Shown piece after piece: positions 49,703 through 58,336 of a stretch of DNA of 64,000 bases (position 1 is the first letter of the stretch; each line of letters starts with the position of its first letter). The stretch is from the NCBI RefSeq assembly GCF_000372725.1, contig NW_005200517.1, positions 100,660 to 164,659 of the forward strand, written 5' to 3'. Source of the DNA: Emiliania huxleyi CCMP1516 (taxonomy: Eukaryota; Haptophyta; Isochrysidales; Noelaerhabdaceae). Position numbers and translations under genes: made by a program. Below the pieces are notes generated by a model, which was not told the origin of the DNA, made no database searches, and saw only the letters and a program-made list of their open reading frames with translations.

Positions 49703-52133
49703 TCAGTCTGCTCGTGCTGCTGCTGGACTTGCTGCTGCTGCTGCTGCTGCTGCTGCGAGAGGAGGCGCCTCGTCGCTCGTCAAGTCGACAACCTCGGCAA
49801 ATCTACCGCCACCGCCTCCTCCTCCTCCTCCTCCGCCGCCGCCGCCGCCGCCGCCGCCTCCGCCGCCTCCGCCTGCGCCAACGCCTCCGCCGCCCTCATC
49901 GTCGCCGCCTCTGCTGCGCTTCCGAGGACCTTGCAGCGGCGCTGCGGGCGGCAGCCGCTCCGCGACCCAAGCCTCAATGCAGCCTCGAACGCGAGCGTCA
50001 AAGCCGACGCCGCTGTGCACCCCTCCGAACTTGGGCGCCACGCCGTCGAACTCGAACGCCCGTGCCTGCAGCTCGTCCCGCCCTCTAGGAAGCGCCTCTA
50101 GGAAGTGTCTAGGAAGTGTCTAGCCCGTGCCTGCAGCTCGTCCCGCCCTCTAGGAAGCGCCTCTAGGAAGTGTCTAGGAAGTGTCTAGCCCGTGCCTGCA
50201 GCTCGTCCCGCGCGCGCCGCATCCGCTGCACCGCCACCACCTCGTCGGCGGCCGCGTGGACGAGCAGGACGGGTGCGCCTGTGCGGGACGTGCGGGCGTG
50301 TCGTGGGCGTGTCTTGGGCGTGCCCAGCCGGCAGTGGGCAGGGGTGGGAGCGGGGGCGACACCGTGTGCGATGTCCCTCTCGCGCACCGAGGCGGGAAGC
50401 CACCCCGACACGGAGACGACGCCAGCGAGGCGCAGGCCGGCGGGCAAGCCGAGAGAGTGCCACTGCAGCGCCACCTGAAGCGCCTTTGCGCCGCCCTGCG
50501 ACACGCCCGCCACCACGACGCGCCTCGCGCCGGCCGCAGCGCACGCACGCAGCGCGCCGGCCACCGCGTGCTCCTCGAGCGCGTCGCCTGACCCGTCGAA
50601 CCAGTGCGGCTGGTCTTGTGCCGCCCGCAGCGCCGGCCCGATCGGCGCTTGCCACCCGTCGACGTGCGAGAGCCGGCCGCGCCGCCACGCCGCCTGCGCC
50701 CCGCTCCACACCTTGCTCGGCCCGAAGGCGCCGTGCAGCCACACCAGCGCCGTGCCGCCGGCCGGAGCGGACGGCGCGCTCGCCTCGGCCGGCGACACGA
50801 GCGGCGACGGAACGAGCCCGCGCCGCTCGAGCGCCGCGAGCTGCGCTTGCTGCCGCCGCCGCTTGAGCGACTCCGCGGCAGGCGAGCCAGCGGCAGGCGA
50901 GCCAGCGGCAGGCGAGCCAGGGGCAGGCGAGCCAGCGGCAGGCGAGCCAGGGGCAGGCGAGCCAGGGGCAGGCGAGCCAGGGGCAGGGGCCGACGGCGAC
51001 GCCACCCCGGAAGCAGCGCCACCGCTGCCGCCCAGCACGCGGCCTGCGCCGCTGAAGGGCTGCGGCTGTGCTGCATGCGGCTGTGCTGCATGCCCCTTTC
51101 CCTCTGCTGCCGGCGCCGGCGCGCGAGCCGCCGCCGCTCGCAGCTGAGCGAGCGCCTCCTGCAGGACCCGCGCCGAGGCGTCTCCCACGCGAGGGAGGTT
51201 GCGCGCCTGCTCGACCGACGTGATGGGGACCTCGGCGGCGGCGACGATGTTGGCGAGGGCGTAGGCCTTCCGCCCCAGATCCGCGCGTCGGAAGAGGTAC
51301 CAGTGCAGAGGCAGGTTTACGTGGAGTGGGGCGAGCGACGCAGAGAAGCCGATCGAAGAGAAGTGCACGACCCCTCGCGCGTACTCGTTGCCCGCCGTGC
51401 AGTGAACGGCGCGCAGATTGTCGCTGTCGAGCGTCGAGGCCCAGCGGAAGCCTCCGCCGTGCGCGCACAGTGCCGCGTCCATGGCCTTGCGCAGCGAGTG
51501 GATCGGGCCGTCGGCTGCCGCCAGGCACGCCCTCTCGACGCGGTCGGAGAACGGAAGCGAGCGCTTCGCCGCCGCCACCAGGTCTTCCAGGCGCCGCTTC
51601 AGCGCCTCTGGGACGAGGCCGGGCTGGCCGCGCGCGCAGGTCTCCGCTGGGTAGTGCCCGAGGATTTCCGGCCGCAGGTAGCAGACCGTGAAGTGCGGCG
51701 GAGGGCCGCCGCCGCCGCCGCCGCCGCCGCCCGACTGCACGCGGATGTTGAATGTGGCGACCACTTTCCAGTACTGGAGCGTGCTCGCTTCTCGCGTGAG
51801 CAGGCCCTGTCTCATGCCGAGGTTGATCGCCCCGCGCATCAGTGGGACGGGGTCAGAAAGTGTCGGCAGCCCCGGCAGCAAGGTTTGGGATGTAACGCCA
51901 CCATGCGCAGAGGACGATGCACCACCGCCACCGCCGGAGGCTGGCACGCTCTCGGGTTCGCTCTCGGGGACCAGGTTTTCTTGTTTGAACGCGGCTCGCG
52001 ACCTCTCTCCGCACGGAAAGTCGACAACGTACCGCTGCTTCTGGGCTTGGTACTTGACGATTCGAACCTTTGCTCCGTTGAGGTGCTCAGTTTGCAATCC
52101 AGTCAAGCGGGCTTCCGAGCCGGGGGCAAGCAT
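49703..52133 (-). CDS. Fusion of a tudor-like N-terminus with an acyl-protein-thioesterase-type hydrolase, 3 exons
   Basis: Exons 52133-50363, 50278-50196 and 50065-49703 join in frame to 738 residues. The first 60 residues (GAKVRIVKYQAQKQRYVVDF) resemble a tudor/agenet barrel. An unfamiliar central region ends with VPITSVEQARNLPRVGDASA, possibly a helix-hairpin-helix. A GSPAx 5-residue repeat follows. The last 250 residues are an alpha/beta hydrolase of the phospholipase/carboxylesterase group: ALVWLHGAFGPS, nucleophile S545 in GVSQGG, D602 in HAAADEVV and H635 in FGGVHSG. The tail has poly-Gly and poly-Ala. Intron 1 (50362-50279) is GT-AG; intron 2 (50195-50066) is GC-AG and consists of two 65-bp tandem units. 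Confidence 0.75.
49731..49865. repeat. Trinucleotide runs coding poly-Ala and poly-Gly
   Basis: CTG/CAG-type run at 49731-49756 and GCC/CTC runs at 49810-49865 in the 3' part of the hydrolase gene. Confidence 0.8.
50059..50212. repeat. 65-bp tandem repeat, 2.3 copies, forming an intron
   Basis: Units start at 50059, 50124 and 50189 (partial). On the coding strand each unit runs from GCACGGGCTAG to GACGAGCTGCAG. The spliced-out part 50195-50066 is exactly 130 bp, two units. Confidence 0.88.
50878..50987. repeat. 15-bp minisatellite encoding GSPAx repeats
   Basis: About seven to eight copies of GGCAGGCGAGCCAGC/G, in frame in the hydrolase fusion gene. Confidence 0.85.
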
Positions 52134-52368
52134 ACACACCTTGTTCGGCACTGAACACTTGTTGTGGGATGGGTCGGGCGGACGTATGGCTGCGCACGGC
52201 GGGGTAAGTACCCACTGACGCCCCCCACAGCAAATCGGGGTTTGCCCTTTCAGCTAGTTCGCTTTGGAAAAAAGAATTTTGAACGCACTCGGCAAGGGAC
52301 GGGGGCGCGCTCTGGCGCTAATAACACAGGTAAGAAGATCCACACATGATGCCAACACAACCTCTCTC

Positions 52369-53044
52369 TCACGCTGGGCCGGAGACAGTACTGCTGGTCG
52401 TTTGCTCGTCCTGCTCCATCTCGCGATGAGCCACGTACGAGAGGAATCCGCCCCAGCCGCACGCCACGACGGACATGAATGCGATGCGCAGATGCGGCGG
52501 CACGAAAACAAAGTTGATCGCGTTGGCCTACGCGGCACAGGCGAGCGGTGAATTTGCACGACAGGGCGGCGCGGCAGTGCGACGGCGTCACCGGCAGCCA
52601 CAGCATGAAGGAGGTGCAGACGATGCGTCTCACGTCCGCACGCAGCCGCTGATAGGTATCGGACGCCACCTTTGCGCGTCCCGACGCGGCACTCAGACGT
52701 CCGGCCAATGCCGCTTCGACACACGAGCTCCAGCAGAGGAAGCTCGGGCTGATGAGGGACGACGAGACGGCTTGGTTCAGAAGGAGCTTCGGCGCGAGCT
52801 GGCGGAGCGCGGAGCCTGGCCACACTCGGTCCAGGAGACCGTACCACTTATACAGAGCCGGGCTGACGCCGCCGTTGAAGACGGCCGCCGTCGCATTGCG
52901 CTGAGGGTCGAACAGCGCTTGCCGCTCGACGGCTGCTTGCGTGGTGGCGTCGCCGGCGGCCATGACCAGAGCGCCGGTGGCAAACTGCACTGCCACGGGC
53001 CGTGACTGCGACGCGCGCAGGTAGCGGGCCAGCAGTGAGGCCAT
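52369..53044 (-). CDS. Mpv17/PMP22 family membrane protein, 2 exons
   Basis: Exon 1 53044-52592 and exon 2 52527-52369 join in phase 0 across a 64-bp GT-AG intron to 203 residues, the usual family size. The protein starts MASLLARYLRASQSRPVAVQ and contains GDATTQ, RxxxFNGGVSPALYKWYG, SPSFLCW and the C-terminal hallmark WLPANAINFVFVPPHLRIAF followed by GWGGFLSYVAHRE. Four membrane helices are expected. Members sit in the inner mitochondrial or peroxisomal membrane and affect solute and nucleotide balance; which organelle is not deducible here. Without splicing the frame would run to 52250 with a non-family tail. Confidence 0.88.
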
Positions 53045-53112
53045 ACAGTCGCGACGAATGATCTACGAGTTTCTGGCGCCTACGAATTCATGGAATCGAG
53101 CACGATTTTTCT

Positions 53113-53170
53113 CCTCAGCTCCCCGGCCCTGGATGTGAGGCTGATGACTGCACTCCAAGTGTTCCAAGTT
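53113..53170 (+). repeat. Dispersed repeat family R1, 3' fragment
   Basis: AGCTCCCCGGCCCTGGATGT, then ATGACTGCACTCCAAGTG. Confidence 0.75.
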
Positions 53171-53199
53171 TCTTGCAAAAAAGGGGAAGTCCTGTGTTC

Positions 53200-54894
53200 A
53201 CGATGTACCCGTGTGTGGTCCGGCCAGTGCTCGAGGAAGTGGTGGAGCCGGCGCTCAAGAAGTCGTTCGTGCTGCTGGCTGAGTGAGGCGGGCCACAGCC
53301 CGCAGGAGCTCATCGATCGACCAGGCCTGGGCGGAGGCCCAGCAGGACGGACGGGCGCTTCGGTGGCTGCGGCCTCGGCGGGCACGCACAAACGGCGGAT
53401 GCGAGCTTTGCGGCGGCTGTCCTCTCGGTCTACCCGTCACTACGTGACACCGTCGCACTGCGGGGCATGCCCCTTCTCCCCGGTGGCAGGCAGGGGAAGA
53501 GACAGTGCCGATGCTGCAGCACTTTGCGCAGCACTACAATGACATCAGCCAACGGCGTGGCGATGTCGCGCGCATCTACGCGGTGCGTGCACAAGACAAG
53601 GAGTTTGGCCCCTGCCACAACGTACGAGCTTGGCCGCTTCTGTCGTCCGCCCATGCTGCCGTCGGCGCAGCGCATCCCGCCTATTGGCGACCTCTTCACG
53701 CAGCAGAGCACCTCTCCAGTCCCGAAACAGGGCACGCTCGCTGCTGTCGGGGCCCACGAAACGTGGATCGCGTGCCTGGCGGCGTGCGAGGAGATGGACA
53801 AAACACGCCGCAGTCGGAGGCGATTAAGTCCAGGGAGGCGATTCGCTACATCTCGATCTCCCAGTTCGGCGCCGCTGGATGGCTCGACATGCGCCCTGAT
53901 GGACTCCACCACACGAAGATGGTGTCGGCGATGTTCCTGACGGCGATACAGCGCAGGCACAGGCTCTACTTGTCGGTGATTGCGCCCACTCTCGTCGAGA
54001 AGGCTGCCGCGGGCGAGCACGTCACGGTGGGAGAGTACAAGGGCGACTCCCTCGCCAACTCCAACAAGGGCGACCGCACCTCCAAGCACAACGGGGTGCT
54101 AAGGGCCGCCCAGAATGCCATCCGGGCGCGCTCGGTTGGCAGCATCATCCTCGGGGATAAGGAAAAGCCCGAGGTGACGCGGCACCTCAACGACACACGA
54201 CACGTCCGTGACTGACATCTGCGAGCTCGGCGGTGACTTCGCCACGATGCGGGACGTGCATTACGAGGTCAAGTGCTGGAACCCGCTCATCAAGTCGACG
54301 ACGGCGGGGAGGGGCTCGTGGGACAAAGGTGGCAATGTGGCGTCGGTGGGCCACCTCTGCGGGTTTGGAAACACGCTGGACAAGGCGTTGCCGGCGGTCG
54401 TGGGGTGCAAGGAGCGTGGCCGTCAGGTGGACGGACCGCTCGACCACTCGACTGGAAAGGGATGGGTCAAAGACCAGCGTATGGAAAGGGGTGGGTCAAG
54501 ACGGATACGGGCTGGAAGTGGATGGGGGCGCAGTACTACGACGCGAAGTGGGTCAAGAAAGCCATAACGCGGCTGGTGCTCGTGAAAACTTTGGGTGGCA
54601 TTGCGCCGCCCACCAAGCAGTTCCTCCACGTGTTCGCCAAGGAAGCGGCGGGCACCAACACGGACCGGACGGTGTACGGGGCGGCGTCGGCGAGCGCCTC
54701 CTCCTTCGTCGTCCACCACACGCCTCCATCCACACGCAGCAGATCTCCATGGCGGCGGTGGCGGGCGACGCCGGAAACATCAACAAGCAGGCGCGCAATG
54801 CGCGTGCCGACTGGGTTAAATCCCCTGGGCGTGCCAAATGGGTCAACGACGTCAACAACAAGCAAGCGGCAGACGGACGTCCTCTTAGGACTTA
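53200..54894 (+). pseudogene. Decayed multi-frame protein, retroelement-like
   Basis: Protein-like sequence continues for 1.7 kb but jumps between all three frames at least four times. Recognisable pieces in order: YPCVVRPVLEEVVEPALKKS (about 53205), TYELGRFCRPPMLPSAQRIP (53610), REAIRYISISQFGAAGWLDM (53835), GDFATMRDVHYEVKCWNPLI (54235), GWKWMGAQYYDAKWVKKAIT (54510) and SIHTQQISMAAVAGDAGNIN (54730). The frame jumps fit decay better than introns. The layout, with a GAxGWL motif, a D..YEVK nuclease-like motif and a C-terminal helical part, resembles the region after the reverse transcriptase in multi-copy haptophyte retroelements as I remember them; this is a weak inference. Confidence 0.45.
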
Positions 54895-55047
54895 GCCTCG
54901 GCCCCAGTGGGGGGCGCCCACGCCGCCTAGCTCCGCGGACGGACGGGCCCCTCCACCCTTCACGTACGGATCATGTTCATGTAGTCCCCACAATCGCTGT
55001 CGTGGGATCGCTTGTCATGTGACAGAGTGCGCTGTGTTAAATCATCG

Positions 55048-55090
55048 ATTTCTTGGAGCACTTGGAGTGCGCTCATCAACCTCACGTGCA
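55048..55090 (-). repeat. Dispersed repeat family R1, 3' fragment, inverted
   Basis: CTTGGAGCACTTGGAGTGCG followed by CATCAACCTCACGTGCAGG. Confidence 0.65.
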
Positions 55091-55113
55091 GGACGAGATT
55101 TCGTTTCTCTGCA

Positions 55114-55508
55114 GGTGTGTACTCTTTTTGCTTGGGGCGGACAGCATGCCGGGGTAGGTAGGGTAGGTCTGGGCTTGGGTTTTTTCCTCTCTTCACGCCG
55201 GAATTTTCAAAAAAAGAAATTTTCGGCGAAAATCACGACGTCAACCCTCCCCAAGTGGGTGATCTGGTGCTTGTAGGGCTTGATAGTGGCCTGCCACGTC
55301 ACAGGAAGGACTGTGATTGCAGGAGAGTACCGCCAGCCATCACTGTAGTTGGTATAGTACCCCACCTTCACCAGCCCCGTGATTTCTTTTTTAGTTTCCC
55401 ATAAGTAGGGTAGGTAGGTAGGTAGGTAGGTAGGGGCACCGCAGGGGCCGGTCAGGTTTTTCCAGAATTTCAGCATGCTGTCCGCCCCAAGCAAAAAGAG
55501 TACACACC
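55114..55508. mobile_element. MITE family M1, 395 bp
   Basis: Perfect 36-bp terminal inverted repeats (GGTGTGTACTCTTTTTGCTT onward) at 55114-55149 and 55473-55508. The interior matches 34537-34955, including CCATAAGTAGGGTAGG. It ends 48 bp before the DNAJC17 start codon. Confidence 0.88.
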
Positions 55509-55555
55509 CTAGTTCTCTCTTTTTGGTGCGCACTCACACCGCCAAAGGCACACCA

Positions 55556-56602
55556 ATGCCGTCCGCCCCGTTCGAGGATTACTACGAGGTCCTCGGGCTG
55601 CAGCGCGGCGCGAGCAAGGCGGAGGTATCGCGCGCGTACCGCAAGCTTTCGCTCGAGGTCCACCCCGATCGGTACAAGGGCCCCGACCCGGATGGCGCCG
55701 TCGCGCGCTTCCTCAAGCTGACGCAGGCCAAGGAGGTGCTCGAGGATGACAAGGCGCGGGCGGCGTTCGACGCCGTGGTCGACGCCAAGGCGGCACACCG
55801 CGCCCGCCAGGAAGCGCAGGAAGGCGGCCGGCGCAAGATGCGGGAGGAGCTCGAGGCGCGAGAGGCGGCGGCAAAGGCGGCAAAGTTCGCGCCCTCCGCT
55901 GCGGCGGCAGCGGCGAAAGAGGAGCGGGAGCGCGAGTCGGCCGAGGCGGCTGCGCGCGCCGAGCTGCAGCGTGAGATCGAGCGGCTGCGTCGCACGGGAC
56001 GCCTCGACCCCACCCGACCCGCGGCAGCGGCCCCGGCGGCGGCGGCGGCGCCCGCGGCGGCGCCTGCGGCGCAGGCGGCGGGCGGGTCGTACTCAGTGGT
56101 GGTGCGCTGGCAGGCCGCCGACGCCTTCACCGAGCAGGACCTCCGTCCGCTGCTGCTGGCGGCCGCGGGGAGCGCCGCTCCCGAGGCGGCCACCTCCATT
56201 CGCGCGGCGGCGCTTGCGGTGGCCGGGCGCAAGGCGCTGCTGCAGGTGCCGGCTGCGGTGGCGGAGGCGCTGGTTAGCTCGCGCGCGCTCGTGGACCGGG
56301 GCCTGCAGGTGAGCTTCGCCGGAGGCGCCGCGGAGGCCGCCGCCGCCGCAAAAGAGGCGGCCGCGCACGGCGCGGCGCCCTCCGGCGGCCCGCCTGACCA
56401 GCTGCCGGAGGGTTGGCGCACGGCGATCGCGCCGGACGGGCGGCCGTACTTTTACCACGCGCCGAGCCGCAGGACGCGGTGGAAGCGGCCGGCTGCCGGC
56501 GGCGGCGGGGACCGGCTGAGCCACGAGGCGCTCGAGGTGGCGACGCTCGAGCGGCTGCGCCGCGCGAGCGAGGCGCAAAGGCAGGCGCGCGGGGGGGCGT
56601 GA
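55556..56602 (+). CDS. DNAJC17-like protein with C-terminal WW domain
   Basis: ATG at 55556 gives 348 residues. The J domain occupies 8-75 with HPD at 36-38 (EVHPDRY). A charged coiled coil (85-150) and a Pro/Ala linker follow. Then comes an RRM-like fold (SYSVVVRWQAADAFTEQDLR to about 255), the DNAJC17 arrangement linked to pre-mRNA splicing. A WW domain is added at 283-312 (LPEGWRTAIAPDGRPYFYHA, then TRWKRP). I know of no WW domain in animal or yeast DNAJC17. No intron. The M1 MITE lies immediately upstream and may supply the promoter or leader. Confidence 0.82.
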   Translation: MPSAPFEDYYEVLGLQRGASKAEVSRAYRKLSLEVHPDRYKGPDPDGAVARFLKLTQAKEVLEDDKARAAFDAVVDAKAAHRARQEAQEGGRRKMREELEAREAAAKAAKFAPSAAAAAAKEERERESAEAAARAELQREIERLRRTGRLDPTRPAAAAPAAAAAPAAAPAAQAAGGSYSVVVRWQAADAFTEQDLRPLLLAAAGSAAPEAATSIRAAALAVAGRKALLQVPAAVAEALVSSRALVDRGLQVSFAGGAAEAAAAAKEAAAHGAAPSGGPPDQLPEGWRTAIAPDGRPYFYHAPSRRTRWKRPAAGGGGDRLSHEALEVATLERLRRASEAQRQARGGA

Positions 56603-57230
56603 CACTTGGCGTGACGAGCTCTCCGACTCGAGAGCGCGTGGCTGCGACCAGGTCTATCCCCGAATGGCTGTCCGGATCCAATCGATGGAGCGTGTCTGCT
56701 TGAGTGATCGTACGCGGGTATGTCTGTATGCTGTCTCTGTAAAGGGTGTGGACCGTGAGTTGACGGAAATCCGGGGACGCCGCGACCCACCTCGCCACGC
56801 AGACGGTCCCGCGCCTCGCCGTTAAGACGGCTACACGACCGCGGCTCATGTGCGTGTAGCCGTCTTTGCCCGGAGTGAATACTCCAACGCGCTCGTCGGT
56901 GACGGTGTCTCCCCCAACCTGCGCCGCGCTCGGCGAACCTCGACAGCGCCTTCGGTGGCATGCTGCTCTTTGCGACAGAAGCCTGGAGAGCAGCTCCTCT
57001 GCTGCTCACACGCTCTGCACAGTTGGCACAGCCCACTGTGCGGCTGCCAAAGCGTCGCGACGTTGATTGAGTCTCAGCGGTGATGGTTGCCTGATTGGTG
57101 ACGGCCCCCTCCTCTGGGGGGAGGCGAGGGCCCTAGGGGGTACCCATGCGGGGGGGGAGATGGGGTCCCCCAGCCCGCCGCAGGCGCCGCTTTTTTTGGC
57201 ATTTCGCGCGATTTTTTACTTGTTTTCATG

Positions 57231-57385
57231 AGGCTGCTGCTGCTGTCAGACGTTGGGCTGTTGCTGTCAGGTGCTGTCAGGTGGTGCTGTCGGGGTGCTG
57301 TCAGGCTCTGACACACACCAGCCACACTTATGACACTATCAAGAGGAGACCAGCAGGGCTCTACTACACATACTCTCAGCCTCTC
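57231..57385 (+). repeat. CTGTCAG array with shared tail, second copy
   Basis: CTGTCAG units (57231-57305), then the tail also present at 46740-46830. Confidence 0.8.
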
Positions 57386-57755
57386 CTCCTACACGGCGTG
57401 ATCACGCCGGCGGCGGCGGCCGCCCCTGGGGAGCGCAGATGGCGGCGCAGGCGCAGGCGGCGGCGGCGGCACAGACGGCGGCGGCCACCCCCACCCAGAC
57501 GCCGTAGGCATATGACTGTAGGGCCCCAGAAGGCTAGCTGGTAGCTTCATTTGTAGTAGCACAGCCGCCGGTGCTAGAGAGGGGTCCCCGCAGACGCGCA
57601 GAGGTGTGGGACGGGAGGGTTGAGAGAGAGACCCATGACCATCCCATGACTACATGGACCACACTCACATGTCTTTGCATGTAACAGTGTTGTTATACCC
57701 TCATGGGGCACAAGAAAGAGGCTCTACGGGGTCTGACTGTGTGTACGGTCTGTGC

Positions 57756-58050
57756 TGCTGTCGGGGGCTGTCAGCGCTGCTGTCAGGCCACTGTGTGCTG
57801 TCGGGCTGTCGGGCAGCTGTCAGGCTGTCACGTTAGGGCCTGACAGCGACGGAGCACCTCGACTGTCAGACTCTGCTGTCAGGCTGTCAGATACGTGCTG
57901 TCAGGCTGTCGGAGAAAGTGCTGTCGGCGCTGTCACGTGTCAGGTGTCACCTGCGTGTTCAGACACGTGTCGCAGCAGTCAGGCTGTCGGGCACTGTCAG
58001 GCGCTGTCCGGGGTTTGCTGTCAGGCTGTCAGACCAGGGCTCAGCACACT
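57756..58050 (+). repeat. CTGTCAG array, third copy
   Basis: About 25 units of CTGTCAG/CTGTCGG with variable spacers, both within and just after a transcribed-looking GC-rich stretch. Confidence 0.75.
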
Positions 58051-58336
58051 GTGAGACCATGGATGTGAGGTCAAAATAAGATGAAGTTAAAGAATATGCG
58101 CGGCAGCATTCCGCCGGCCCCGGTGTACAGTGTGCTAGCGATCCGAGCTTTCTGCGCGGTGCATGATCCGCTCACATCTCATTCTCACAACCCACCGTCG
58201 GCCCGCTCGAGCCGAGAGTCGGACTGGCAGTCGCGCGGCGGCGGGGGAGGAGGGGGAGGGGGGGGGGGTCTGCACACGGCACTGCTGCGGGGCTCGCCCT
58301 TCCCGAGGCGTGGCTCGTCCCTCCCCCTCCGACCGC

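Larger units (their letters stand above)
56603..58336. other. Gap of 1.7 kb, repeats only
   Basis: Two CTGTCAG arrays and the shared tail (57231-57385, 57756-58050), and GGC-rich low complexity at 57405-57485. No protein-like frame. Confidence 0.6.

Noticed and set aside
50604-52154. A 516-codon plus-strand ORF opposite the thioesterase fusion
   Set aside because: No protein-like motif, Arg-rich shadow of a strand with a full catalytic triad.
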